Counted from the first letter of the stretch, positions 36,055 through 44,901 are shown. The stretch: 64,000 nt of DNA from Breznakibacter sp047600785 (GCA_047600785.1 JASGKH010000001.1:806001-870000); one strand, 5' to 3'. Numbers and translations: made by a program. The notes: generated from the sequence alone by a model not told the origin.

Positions 36055-37584
36055 TCATTTTTGCCTTTTGCCCCTGTACATCTTCCGCCACAGCAGGTAG
36101 CCGCTGATGGATACTATCACGCCTGCTAAGCCTGCCAAAGGAACGATAAGGATGTAAAACACGCCAAAGATAAAATTGAAAAAGCGTCCCGTATGTATTT
36201 CCAGCATTAAATTCCAAAGCGACATGCCCGAAGCATCGGCAATCGTTTGTGGCATGGGAGGAATGGGATGATTGTGCCGTAACGCCAGGGCGCCTAAGGA
36301 ATGGTCTGTTGCGTAGCGGTTCCCCTGCATGTCGGTCATGAGTCCCGATACTTTAAGATCTCCTACGGGACGTCCACTGCGAGCATCCATGTAAGGTTTA
36401 CCCGTGGCGTAATTATAAATATCGGGGCAATCGGGATGCCATAAAAAAATCCCGCTGAACGATCCGATAAGGTAAGCCCCACCTCCGTATGGTTCAAACA
36501 CGTTGATGCCCATAACGCTGACGGGCGGCTGATGCTGGAAACGTACCGGGACCGAATGGCTGTGATCCATGAAATACATTCCTTCTGTGGTCGACAATAA
36601 TAATAAGCCCCGTTCGGGATCGTACACAATGTCGCGAAGCTTGTCGTACCAAGGGTTGGGCTGGTCAAGATGCGAGTATTTGAGCGGTTTGACATGAATT
36701 CCCGCAATGGGAATGAGTAATGGCGGACGTAAGAACATGCCGGTGAAGTAAAGCACCACCAGAAAGAACACGAACCATGCACCAGTACGGTTATGCCACT
36801 TGAGAGACCATCGGTTCACGGCGGCCCAGCGGGCCACAGGAAGATTTTGCTTCTGCCGTCGTTTGATGATGCCGGGAAAAAAGAAATAGATGATTCCCGT
36901 AACCGACAGCACAATCGTGACAAACCCTAAAAGATCGACAACCAATTTGCCTGGCAAACCGAATATTTCGCCCGAGTGGAGCTGCCACATGGTTTCGAAA
37001 AGTGACACTTTGGGGCTATGGCCTAAAGGAGCGGACAGGGGAATTCTTTCAAAAGTTGTATGCGTGCCTGCCGATATGCCCTTGAACAGATAGGAACGAT
37101 TAAGGGCAAACAATGTGTCACCGACACTTTCAAGGCCCACAAAACGTTCAATGTCCACATCGATGGAGAACTTTTTCCATTGTGATCCCTGCCGGTCGTA
37201 TGCATAAAGACCCAAAAGTGTGGCGGCGTACAAATTCCCGTCGGGTGATAAGTGGACGTCAAATATTTTGCGGTTATCGATGCCCTTGGGAAATCCTGCA
37301 TTAAAATCAAGATGGTGGGTCAGTGCACTGTCGCACAGCCAAATACCGATGTTGCCGTACACCAGGATGCTATCGGTCCCCACGATCAGGCTTCCTTTTA
37401 CCGCCGAATTGTTCCAGTTGACGTATTTGTAATCCGACGGCAAATATTTGCGGTCGATATCGAAGCTTGAAAATGTGCCCCGGTGGTTCATAACGATACC
37501 CGTGACCGCAAAATACAGCATAACAAACGAGATGATCAGACCGGGCCAGCGATGGAGTTTCTTGTACAGTTTAACGATGTTCAT
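36055..37584 (-). CDS. PepSY-associated transmembrane protein
   Basis: This 509-residue inner-membrane protein has the layout of PepSY_TM reductase-like proteins. A first helix (residues about 16-35, ISFVMLYFAVTGIVMNHRG, with conserved His) is followed by a large periplasmic domain with propeller-like DVHLSPDGNLYAATLLGLYAYD repeats, and by paired helices near 210-235, 265-285 and 460-500. WHNRTG in the middle helix supplies a conserved His. Relatives transfer electrons across the membrane to ferric-siderophores or flavinylated partners. I use ATG 37584 (MNIVKLYKKLHRWPG). It follows the racemase gene at a 37-base distance. Confidence 0.75.
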   Translation of the reverse strand: MNIVKLYKKLHRWPGLIISFVMLYFAVTGIVMNHRGTFSSFDIDRKYLPSDYKYVNWNNSAVKGSLIVGTDSILVYGNIGIWLCDSALTHHLDFNAGFPKGIDNRKIFDVHLSPDGNLYAATLLGLYAYDRQGSQWKKFSIDVDIERFVGLESVGDTLFALNRSYLFKGISAGTHTTFERIPLSAPLGHSPKVSLFETMWQLHSGEIFGLPGKLVVDLLGFVTIVLSVTGIIYFFFPGIIKRRQKQNLPVARWAAVNRWSLKWHNRTGAWFVFFLVVLYFTGMFLRPPLLIPIAGIHVKPLKYSHLDQPNPWYDKLRDIVYDPERGLLLLSTTEGMYFMDHSHSVPVRFQHQPPVSVMGINVFEPYGGGAYLIGSFSGIFLWHPDCPDIYNYATGKPYMDARSGRPVGDLKVSGLMTDMQGNRYATDHSLGALALRHNHPIPPMPQTIADASGMSLWNLMLEIHTGRFFNFIFGVFYILIVPLAGLAGVIVSISGYLLWRKMYRGKRQK

Positions 37585-37621
37585 AAAAAGATGGTTGGTG
37601 CCGAAATGCCGGCGCGGATAG

Positions 37622-38326
37622 TTATGCATTGGAGAGACATTCGGTCACAATGGCATCGACATGGATCTGCGTGGTGTTAAGGAACGGAATGCCCAAATAT
37701 GATGTGTCGGTGAACATGATCGGAAATTCGGTGCAACCCAATATCAGTGCATCTATAGCTTGGTTGTCAATCATGGTTTGAACGATCGCAAGCAATTCTT
37801 GCTTGGTTTCTTCACGAAAAATGCCAAGTTCCAGTTCTGAAAACAATAATTCGTGGATACGTTCGATTTGGCTTTGCTGTGGCACTACCACATCGATGTT
37901 GGCTTTGGCAAACGCATCGCGGTAAAAGGGATGCTGCATGGTAAAGCGTGTTCCGATAAGACCGCATCGCTTCAGGTTTAGCTTCTCTGCCTGCTGTTTG
38001 CAACTTTCCACAATGCTGATGAGCGGCAGATTGGTTTGCTGCGCTATTTGGTCAAAAAGCAAGTGGGGTGTGTTGGCACTGATGGCGGCAAACTCTGCAC
38101 CTGCCTGTTGCAGTTTATTGATAGCTGTGGCAATGTAGTGTGCGGCTGCATCCAAATCCTTTTTGTCAAGGAGGCCAATGAAATGAGACAAATTCACACT
38201 ATAAATTACCGCTTCGGGATAATTGAGCGCACCGTGCCGGAGTTGTTTGAACGCATTGATTAATTTCTGGTAGTAATCTACGGTTGCTTCCGGGCCTAAT
38301 CCGCCGATAATTCCGATTGTTTTCAT
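37622..38326 (-). CDS. Aspartate/glutamate racemase family protein
   Basis: This 234-residue protein has the pseudo-symmetric Asp/Glu racemase fold, beginning MKTIGIIGGLGPEAT. The second catalytic position is Cys198 in GCTEF. The first, normally Cys or Thr just before Asn-Thr, is Ala84 in SANTPH. The protein may therefore not racemise by the two-base route and may be an isomerase-like or one-base variant. The length is normal. ATG 38326 is chosen because the upstream frame is unlike the family. A perfect 11-base inverted repeat at 38401-38432 overlaps a -7-like element upstream. Confidence 0.82.
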   Translation of the reverse strand: MKTIGIIGGLGPEATVDYYQKLINAFKQLRHGALNYPEAVIYSVNLSHFIGLLDKKDLDAAAHYIATAINKLQQAGAEFAAISANTPHLLFDQIAQQTNLPLISIVESCKQQAEKLNLKRCGLIGTRFTMQHPFYRDAFAKANIDVVVPQQSQIERIHELLFSELELGIFREETKQELLAIVQTMIDNQAIDALILGCTEFPIMFTDTSYLGIPFLNTTQIHVDAIVTECLSNA

Positions 38327-38400
38327 GGCAAAAGTATTTGTGCGGTTTGTAATTGCATGTATTGCCCTGTAATTACGTGCCATGCACACAGATTTTGTGT

Positions 38401-38434
38401 TCTTTGGGCATAGTTGCATGGATGCCCAAAGATA
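38401..38434 (-). promoter_or_regulatory. Inverted repeat overlapping a -7 element, upstream of racemase
   Basis: Perfect 11-base arms (TCTTTGGGCAT at 38401-38411 and its complement at 38422-38432) are separated by ten bases. The complement of 38427-38434 reads TATCTTTG on the minus strand, a full -7 match, but no -33 box is found at the right distance. It may be an operator or a 5' leader hairpin. Confidence 0.45.
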
Positions 38435-38439
38435 GTAAA

Positions 38440-38478
38440 AAGATAAAAAGGTATTTTGGTGTTTTTATTAAAAATACC
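38440..38478 (-). terminator. Terminator of the envelope redox operon
   Basis: Read on the minus strand, GGTATTTT (complement of 38471-38478) pairs with AAAATACC (complement of 38450-38457) and is followed by TTTTTATCTTTTT. It lies about 105 bases past the stop of the 304-residue protein gene and separates that operon from the racemase. Confidence 0.7.
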
Positions 38479-38584
38479 GGAACATGATGAAATATCTCAA
38501 TAATGGTTGAGGATCACTGATTTTTTGTGTTCCCCAAAGAGAATGGCGAATGGAAGCCTTTGGGACGATCGATCACGTTCCGTT

Positions 38585-39499
38585 TCAATCGAAATACCCC
38601 AATGCGACTTTGTATTTGGAAACAGATTTGCCTGAGAGGCCGCTACTGAGAAGGTAATTGTAAATGGCCACTTCCTGCGGTGTATGCTGGTTTTGCACTA
38701 TTGACAAAGATAATTGGCTTTGGAATGTTTTGTCGGGAAAAGAGGCCTTACGGTTAAGCTCCAGGAGACATGACAGGATGGAAAGATTGTTCACTTCCGT
38801 TGTTTTTGCATTCCACTGCCGTGCCGTTTCGGGTGCCACCTTGCTTTGCGACAGAAGGTCGGCCAATTGGCGGATTGGCGTGGAAGGAGCAAATGTATGT
38901 AACGATTCATTGGTCATTTGGCGGATACGACAGGGAACCGAATCGTTTACAATGTGCCAAAGCGTATAACATGTTTTCACAGCTCCTTTTACCGATTCGT
39001 AACCAGCGTTGAGGACGGTGGCCGATGATACGGCATCAACGTTGTAATACGCGTGTTCTGACTCTTTTTCGGTTAAATCGTCTAATTTATAATGTTTGAG
39101 GTTGCAATTGGGGTTGGACAATAACTTGTGCAATGTCGTGTAGTCTTTGTCAGAAAAGGGTTGGTGGTTTATTTTGGTCAGTTGTTGGTTCCCTTCGGTG
39201 GCTATTTTCAGGAAATTTCCCCATATGTCCCAATAAACCCTTAACTGCATACGCTCGCAAACGCTGTCGGTACATGGGTATTGATCAATGTCCTGATAGT
39301 AATAGAGTGGTAAGCCGTCGGTTTCTTTCACCATATAAAACGTTTTGGTTTCGCTTCCAATGGCATACGCACAGATTTCGGTTTGGTACGGTTTCGGCCC
39401 TGTATCTTTAAAGCCGTTTGCAGTGATCAAAAGCATGATGGGGATGATGAACGGCAATAACGCCGTTTTGGTAGAGAAGAAATATTGGTTACGCACCAT
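38585..39499 (-). CDS. Exported protein with FMN-attachment-like motif
   Basis: I cannot place this 304-residue protein in a named family. It has an N-terminal membrane or signal helix (about residues 12-28). At residues 155-161 it carries DAVSSAT, which resembles the DxxSGAT motif whose Thr is flavinylated by ApbE in FMN-binding domain proteins; here one Gly is Ser. The preceding region (residues 35-150) is plausibly the FMN-binding fold and the rest is helical. Four or more Cys are present in the exported part. Being next to cytochrome c and PepSY genes fits extracytoplasmic electron transfer. It is the last gene before the terminator at 38440-38478. Confidence 0.55.
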   Translation of the reverse strand: MVRNQYFFSTKTALLPFIIPIMLLITANGFKDTGPKPYQTEICAYAIGSETKTFYMVKETDGLPLYYYQDIDQYPCTDSVCERMQLRVYWDIWGNFLKIATEGNQQLTKINHQPFSDKDYTTLHKLLSNPNCNLKHYKLDDLTEKESEHAYYNVDAVSSATVLNAGYESVKGAVKTCYTLWHIVNDSVPCRIRQMTNESLHTFAPSTPIRQLADLLSQSKVAPETARQWNAKTTEVNNLSILSCLLELNRKASFPDKTFQSQLSLSIVQNQHTPQEVAIYNYLLSSGLSGKSVSKYKVALGYFD

Positions 39500-39543
39500 G
39501 GCAGTATAATAATTGGGTCTTACTTCAGATATTTCGATTTACA

Positions 39544-40410
39544 TCATTGTGGTTTGTGCCGGTTTCCAATGAGCACTTGCATATTAAAGCCTATCCGCAA
39601 CTCTTTGGGCGCGAATCCGGTGTGGTTATTCAGATAATCTTTTCCCGGGGAGATGTGGTAGCCATTGCCCACAAAAAACTGAAAATTATGCGAAGGGGTA
39701 CGAAGTATGGTGCCCATCATGACAATGGGCTTTGTGCTTTCCGGTTGTTGTCCCGATGCCGATGCAATGCCTAGTGGAAAATCGAACGTGGCGAACAGTG
39801 CCGTTTTGCGGTTCAGCTTGTACGATACAGACGGTGAGGCGGCAAGGAAAGTGGAATAAAAATTTTCCGGTACAATGTTGAAATGCACCACCGTCAGGTT
39901 GGCCATGAGCGATGTACGGTAATTCATCTGGCGCGACACCGACAGTTGCGTGGTGTAAAAGAAACGATCGAAAAACCGGTAATTGTCACCAAAATACTTT
40001 TCGTTCCGTGCATCGATCGACACCGAAAATGCTGCGGCCGCACTGATGGGGCGATCGTTGTCCATGTCTTGTCGCAAAAAGCGGTAACGGATACCAAGTT
40101 CCTGTGTTTTGTTTATTTTTTCGGACGAAAGAAACGCGGAGGTATTGGTGCCCAATCCGTGCTCCAGTCCCATTTGGATATTGGCCGTGCCATAAATGCC
40201 GAATAGGTCACTGACGCCGTTTTCTGAAATCTTTCCAAAATAGTGCACCATGTTCACGGCCGTTTGTCCCGGCCGAAGCATCCCTGTGGTGGAATGGTTG
40301 CCTAGTCGGACACCCGCTATTTCTTCGGCATAAACCGTTGCAGTCTGTTGCGCCTGCACGCCAATGGTCAATGACCACCCTATTAACGTAGCCCAGAATA
40401 CTTTTGCCAT
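39544..40410 (-). CDS. DUF5777 family outer-membrane beta-barrel protein
   Basis: This 288-residue protein has a signal peptide ending VQAQQ and alternating beta-strand patterns through its length (for example LGIRYRFLRQ, SLMANLTVVHF, LRIGFNMQVLI), ending in a typical barrel strand. It matches the DUF5777 family of Bacteroidota, found repeatedly beside c-type cytochrome genes; function unknown. It sits between the small cytochrome (ten bases upstream) and the FMN-motif protein (44 bases downstream). A role in anchoring or exposing redox proteins at the outer membrane is a guess. Confidence 0.75.
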   Translation of the reverse strand: MAKVFWATLIGWSLTIGVQAQQTATVYAEEIAGVRLGNHSTTGMLRPGQTAVNMVHYFGKISENGVSDLFGIYGTANIQMGLEHGLGTNTSAFLSSEKINKTQELGIRYRFLRQDMDNDRPISAAAAFSVSIDARNEKYFGDNYRFFDRFFYTTQLSVSRQMNYRTSLMANLTVVHFNIVPENFYSTFLAASPSVSYKLNRKTALFATFDFPLGIASASGQQPESTKPIVMMGTILRTPSHNFQFFVGNGYHISPGKDYLNNHTGFAPKELRIGFNMQVLIGNRHKPQ

Positions 40411-40420
40411 TGCCGTTTTG

Positions 40421-40822
40421 TTAATTGTTTTGACACCCTTCTTTCATCCATTGGACAATGGTTTGGATTTCTTTTGCGGTCAATGCCCCTTGGTATGGGT
40501 GGCCTTGGTTAAGTTTGACGATCAGTCTGCTCGATTCGGGTGATTCCGTCGACACGTAGTTCCCGTTTATCAGTGCCTGGTAAGCATAACCCGCCATTAG
40601 ATTCGGCGTGGTCGTTTTTCCATCGTGGCAAACGGTACAGCTGTTTTCGAAAATAGGCTCCAAATCGGTCGAAAAGCTGACGGATCCTATTTCGTCAACA
40701 TTTTCCTCTATCACGTCGAAATAACATCCGTGGCACGCCATGGACATGAAACTCCATAAGGCCACGGTCCTGATGCGCCGTGTGTATGCGATCAGTCTGG
40801 AATGCAGTGGATCGGATGCCAT
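40421..40822 (-). CDS. Small mono-heme cytochrome c lipoprotein
   Basis: This 133-residue protein contains a single heme-binding CTVCH motif (Cys62, Cys65, His66) and the usual C-terminal helix (AKEIQTIVQWMKEGC). The N-terminal hydrophobic stretch ends in MSMAC, so Cys30 may be lipidated, which would anchor the protein in an envelope membrane; the basic segment before it is long for a lipoprotein signal. A probable axial Met is in NLMAGY. It is placed ten bases before the DUF5777 gene and is probably its functional partner. Confidence 0.8.
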   Translation of the reverse strand: MASDPLHSRLIAYTRRIRTVALWSFMSMACHGCYFDVIEENVDEIGSVSFSTDLEPIFENSCTVCHDGKTTTPNLMAGYAYQALINGNYVSTESPESSRLIVKLNQGHPYQGALTAKEIQTIVQWMKEGCQNN

Positions 40823-40915
40823 TCTTTATCTCTTTGGTCGTTCGTTACTCGTTGCTTTTTCTTTTCGGCAATGTATGGTCGGGCCAATTGATTTGCAGAG
40901 ATGGTTATACGTAAA

Positions 40916-42073
40916 CTAGAAGGAAATGTACTGTGGGGCATTGATTTTTTTGATGGCGATACCTTCTATTTCGATGAGCCAACCCGGACGGCAAACAGGA
41001 GCCCATACTATTGCATACGGGACGTGCGCGTAATTTGACCGAAGGTAGTTTTTGACCGTTTGGTAATCGGCCGTGTCGCGCAAATAAACAACCATGGCGA
41101 CCAAATCATCCGGTCGGGCTTCTGCTTTGGCCAGCAATGCGCCAATGTTTTCGAATGTGCGGCGTATCTGGCCTTCAATGTTGCCTACGTGCACAATGTC
41201 TCCTTTATGGTCAATACTGGCCGTACCTGAAATAAAAATGTGCCGCCTGTCGCCGTAATCGACAGCGGTAGCGCGTTCAAAGGCCACACCATATTCATGG
41301 GTGGGGTTCAGATGGGAAGTTGCTTCCAAAAAGCTTACCTGCCCTGCCTGCAACCCCTGTACGGCATAAGCGTCCATTATCAATTTGACTTTGGGATCGG
41401 CGTGCCGCCCTTCAATTCCCGTACTTGCAATAAAATGGGTCTCTTTGGTCAGTCCTTGTGTGTCAAATATTTGATTGCGCGCTGTTACCACATCCGCGTA
41501 GTTGTTGTCCACATCCCTCACGAACAACCAGGTACGGATACAATGCTCGTACAGATTCAGTCCGTGTTCTTTGAGTAGTCCAATGTATTTTGCGAATACA
41601 TTGGACGTTTGTGTGAGCGGATCTTCAGTGCGGATGCCGTCCGTCAATTGATGATGGAACCGATGGGTATAACCGTTGTGCGTCCATGAACATTCGTTGG
41701 CGGAAACCTTCCTGGGGATCGGGGAGGCCGATGCTTTTACCGCATACATCCAAAGCCCTACTTTTTTGCCGTTCAGCAAAGGTTGCTGCACGATTGACAG
41801 TGAACCATGGCCTGAAAACGGGTAGTCCCGGTCGATGATATCCGATTGGTTCGAATAATCACTTACAAACAAACGCTGGAACATAATGTCATCGGCCGTC
41901 AACCTGTTTTGTCCGAAAAAAGAGTCAACGCCCCCTATTAATGAATTGAGTTGGTCTTTTAGGGTCTCCCCGATAGTTGGTTCGGCAAACAGGTGAAACT
42001 CCGTCACCTGTTCGCCATCAAAACGAGAGACACGGACTTGCGCCGTTTGTAAGGCAGTGTGGTTGCTGTGCAT
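40916..42073 (-). CDS. Rid-superfamily protein resembling chorismatase (FkbO/Hyg5-like)
   Basis: This 385-residue cytosolic protein has a C-terminal Rid (YjgF) domain and an N-terminal half of weaker similarity, the layout of chorismatases such as FkbO, Hyg5 and XanB2, which hydrolyse chorismate to 3-hydroxybenzoate or dihydroxycyclohexadiene carboxylate. Consistent features are ASTGIEGR, FERATAV, ISGTASI, VVYLRDTADY and CRPGWLIEIEG, with Cys361 seven residues before Glu368, the same spacing I recall for the active-site Cys and Glu of Hyg5. The end motif also occurs in ordinary RidA, so the enzyme assignment is tentative. It lies in an operon with the di-heme protein and cytochrome, which are otherwise envelope proteins. 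Confidence 0.6.
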   Translation of the reverse strand: MHSNHTALQTAQVRVSRFDGEQVTEFHLFAEPTIGETLKDQLNSLIGGVDSFFGQNRLTADDIMFQRLFVSDYSNQSDIIDRDYPFSGHGSLSIVQQPLLNGKKVGLWMYAVKASASPIPRKVSANECSWTHNGYTHRFHHQLTDGIRTEDPLTQTSNVFAKYIGLLKEHGLNLYEHCIRTWLFVRDVDNNYADVVTARNQIFDTQGLTKETHFIASTGIEGRHADPKVKLIMDAYAVQGLQAGQVSFLEATSHLNPTHEYGVAFERATAVDYGDRRHIFISGTASIDHKGDIVHVGNIEGQIRRTFENIGALLAKAEARPDDLVAMVVYLRDTADYQTVKNYLRSNYAHVPYAIVWAPVCRPGWLIEIEGIAIKKINAPQYISF

Positions 42074-42108
42074 TTCCTTATAAATTGGTTCCCAGTCTCA
42101 TTATCCTG

Positions 42109-43617
42109 TTAAAGTGATTCGAGGAATTTGACCAACGCGTCGCGATCTTTTTTGGATAGGGTACGGAAATTGCTCCTTGTTTGGGCCGCATCACCACCAT
42201 GCCACATAATGGCCTCCACATAATTGCGGGCGCGCATATCGTGCAAGTGTTCGCTGGCGCCGGTACACAACTGGGATAGCCCGCGTCCCCAAAGTGGAGT
42301 GGTACGGCACCATCCGGTACGGATATCGTTGACCATGTCGAGTTTGTGTTGCAGCATATCTGTATAAGGCCAGATTTTTTGGTAAGGATAGCGGGGCAGT
42401 TTCCCAACGACAAGTGTATCGCCAGTGTAATCGTCGGGGCCGGTGGTCCATGAAGGGCGGTGGCAGCTTGTGCAACCGATGCTGTTGAATATCTTTTTGC
42501 CTCGTTGCACATCGGCATCACCTAAATTCCGTGCAGCGGGAACGGCCAATCCACGGTGCCAGATCATAAAATTGATATAATCTTCGGTCGAAAGTTCCGG
42601 CGTCAGATCTGTTGCCATCAATTCATTGTAGATGGTGGCTTCGTTTTTTCCCAGTACAGCTTGCACGTTCGTATTTTTCGACATGGCCGTGGCGTAGGCC
42701 GTGGTGATGTAGTTGGACCGGCGGTTCGTACGGGTGACGTTTGTAATGTTCCAGATCGCATTTGCGCCGGGGCCGTTTTGTATTGTGGCGCGCGACAGGC
42801 CATAGGTGAATTTGCGAAGACGTTTCGAACCATCGTTTTCCGTGATTAGCTTAGTCTCATCGGTGTACAAAGCATCATTCAACGTCATTCCCAACGCTTT
42901 TTGTTTGTTATATTCTGCAATGATCGAGTCGTCGGGGATGGCGTCCAGCAACCCTGTCCCGTAAATGCCGATGGTTGCTTCGAGACGCACTGTGTAATTG
43001 GTCGGTTTGGGATCGGTGTTGATATATGCAGGGTCGATGGTTACTTCCGGATAGATAAGGCTATATGTTTCGCCATCGGGAAATGTGTTACCGAACTCAT
43101 CGGTATAATCTACCCAAGTAATCTTAATTCCCTGCTCGTCAACGGGAGGAAGGAAGGGGTAGGTAGCGCGGGTTTGCGGCATGCCTGTCAATTCGGGCAC
43201 ATAGGCATGCGTGCCTTGGTCGATTACAACCAGAAGGTAACCATTGCCGAAATCGCTTGCACTGTAACGATCCATCCGTTTACCATGTCCGTATCCCGGG
43301 TGACAGCTGATGCACGAGCTACGTACGTAGGCAGGTCCCAATCCGTGACGTACGCCGGAGGTATTGGACGTAAACTCTTTTTCGAAAAAGGCTTCGCCTA
43401 ACAGGAAATCGAGGGACATATTGGCATTGGCCGATACGACCGGAGTGGGTTGTTCGTAGGCGGAAGAGATGTCGTTGACGAATGTGGTACCGAGTTTCCC
43501 CCCGGTGTAATATTCTTCCGACAATGTTTCTTCGCCGGGATCTGTATTGTCGTTGTCTTTGCAGGAACCAAAGGTTAATACGGATAAAATGGCTGTGGCT
43601 ATAATGTATGGTTTCAT
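42109..43617 (-). CDS. DUF1111 di-heme thiol oxidoreductase-like lipoprotein
   Basis: This 502-residue protein is a c-type di-heme protein of the DUF1111 family, distantly related to MauG and bacterial cytochrome c peroxidases. It has a lipoprotein signal with Cys19 (TFGSC), a first heme motif CISCH at 102-106, a second CTSCH at 382-386, and the family signature near the C-terminus (TPLWGRGLS, then HDMRARNYVEAIMWHGG). Homologues are repeatedly encoded beside imelysin genes, as here, in iron-responsive loci of other bacteria. The substrate is unknown. It is separated from the imelysin gene by 117 bases that contain a strong hairpin. Confidence 0.88.
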   Translation of the reverse strand: MKPYIIATAILSVLTFGSCKDNDNTDPGEETLSEEYYTGGKLGTTFVNDISSAYEQPTPVVSANANMSLDFLLGEAFFEKEFTSNTSGVRHGLGPAYVRSSCISCHPGYGHGKRMDRYSASDFGNGYLLVVIDQGTHAYVPELTGMPQTRATYPFLPPVDEQGIKITWVDYTDEFGNTFPDGETYSLIYPEVTIDPAYINTDPKPTNYTVRLEATIGIYGTGLLDAIPDDSIIAEYNKQKALGMTLNDALYTDETKLITENDGSKRLRKFTYGLSRATIQNGPGANAIWNITNVTRTNRRSNYITTAYATAMSKNTNVQAVLGKNEATIYNELMATDLTPELSTEDYINFMIWHRGLAVPAARNLGDADVQRGKKIFNSIGCTSCHRPSWTTGPDDYTGDTLVVGKLPRYPYQKIWPYTDMLQHKLDMVNDIRTGWCRTTPLWGRGLSQLCTGASEHLHDMRARNYVEAIMWHGGDAAQTRSNFRTLSKKDRDALVKFLESL

Positions 43618-43653
43618 CTTGTAGGACTTTGTAACGGATTAAAAAACCAACAA

Positions 43654-43712
43654 CCCCATTGTGCCGGTTATCCCTTTGTTGGGGATTTCCGGCACAAGGA
43701 GGCTTGATGGGG
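43654..43712 (-). other. Strong intra-operon hairpin
   Basis: TTGTGCCGG (43659-43667) pairs with CCGGCACAA (43689-43697), with an inner ATCCC/GGGAT stem and an outer CCCCA/TGGGG pairing. No U tract follows on either strand, so it is more likely an mRNA processing or stabilising structure between the imelysin and DUF1111 cistrons than a full terminator. Confidence 0.65.
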
Positions 43713-43734
43713 AATTTCTGATATTAGAGAGCCA

Positions 43735-44901
43735 TCAATTGCTCGTCAGTACTGTTTTTGCGGCATTTAAAACTTCGGTCAGCTCATCGCAGGCATCAAT
43801 GGCGTCGCCGACTGCCGATGTTGCGTAATTTTTTTCGAAGGGATAGGTGATTGCTTCTATCTTTTCGATGGCATTGGCAATTGCCTCTTTCACTTTAGTG
43901 TCTGCGGTGGCATTTACCGATTTGATGTAGTCGCTCACCGATGCTCCTCTTGAATTTTCGTCAGCCCCGCCTAAATATGCGTTTTCGATGCTGATGATGT
44001 TGTTTTTGAAATCGACCAGCGAGTTCCAGCTATAAGGCGATTCCAGATAGTTCACGTCATCTCCTCTGTGGGCGTTTCCTAATTTGACATTACCAACTTC
44101 GTCCGAAATAACCGTGCAACCATCCAATATGGCGTTGGCGGCAGAGGTGATGCTACGGTAAGAGCTACCGGCCTGGCCTGCTTTCGTCATTATTTCGCCA
44201 TAAGTGAATTCGCTGTTCGATAAAGAGACTTCCAGTTCTTTGTCTTCAATGATTTGCTGTTTCGCGTTCGACACGGCATCTACACCGGCCCATGCAGCCT
44301 CAAGCCGAATACACTGGTTGCGCAGGTCTCCCGCTACGGCCAGGGCATATATTAATTCGTTGGTAGTTACGTTATTGGCCGATTTTACGTTCGAATCTTT
44401 GAACAGGATATATTCAATGCCATGAAAGCCAAGCAATGCTGCGCCCAAATGTTCGGAAACCCAGATATCGCCATCTTCATCGGCCATGCTGTTGATATAG
44501 CCTGTGTTGTTGATGGTGTAATTGAATGCGGTCTCGTCCAAAGGCCATGTGTCGATATGTGGGTCGATGCCAAAATCTGCAACCGCGCCGTAGAGAAAGG
44601 CTTCGCTCAACTCCCAGCTTGCACGGGCCGACACCCATTGATCAGCAGCAATTTGCATGTTGGCATCGGTGGGGTCAGCCTTTAGTGCTGCAATTGCATT
44701 GTAAAGACCAATGCTTGCATCCGCAAGGTCTTTGTAGGTCGCAATGACGGTGTTGTCGACATATTGTTCTATTGCTTCGGACAACATGGTTTCTTTTTCC
44801 GATTCGTCCGAATCGTCCCCGTTGTCGGAACAAGCAACGAACGTACCTGCCAATAAAGCTATTGCAAAAAGGCAATAGGTGGTTTTAACCAATCTGTTCA
44901 T
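43735..44901 (-). CDS. Imelysin family lipoprotein
   Basis: This 388-residue lipoprotein (Cys24 in TFVAC) belongs to the imelysin family, which includes IrpA and the EfeO M75 domain, linked to iron uptake. The GxHxxE motif is present as His160-x2-Glu163 in GFHGIEYILF. Two helical-bundle repeats are typical, and the second half starts near residue 230. Peptidase activity claimed for old members is not supported by the fold; metal binding is more likely. I use ATG 44901, which begins a good signal peptide, over an in-frame upstream ATG at 44940. The gene lies 42 bases after the porin-like gene. Confidence 0.9.
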   Translation of the reverse strand: MNRLVKTTYCLFAIALLAGTFVACSDNGDDSDESEKETMLSEAIEQYVDNTVIATYKDLADASIGLYNAIAALKADPTDANMQIAADQWVSARASWELSEAFLYGAVADFGIDPHIDTWPLDETAFNYTINNTGYINSMADEDGDIWVSEHLGAALLGFHGIEYILFKDSNVKSANNVTTNELIYALAVAGDLRNQCIRLEAAWAGVDAVSNAKQQIIEDKELEVSLSNSEFTYGEIMTKAGQAGSSYRSITSAANAILDGCTVISDEVGNVKLGNAHRGDDVNYLESPYSWNSLVDFKNNIISIENAYLGGADENSRGASVSDYIKSVNATADTKVKEAIANAIEKIEAITYPFEKNYATSAVGDAIDACDELTEVLNAAKTVLTSN

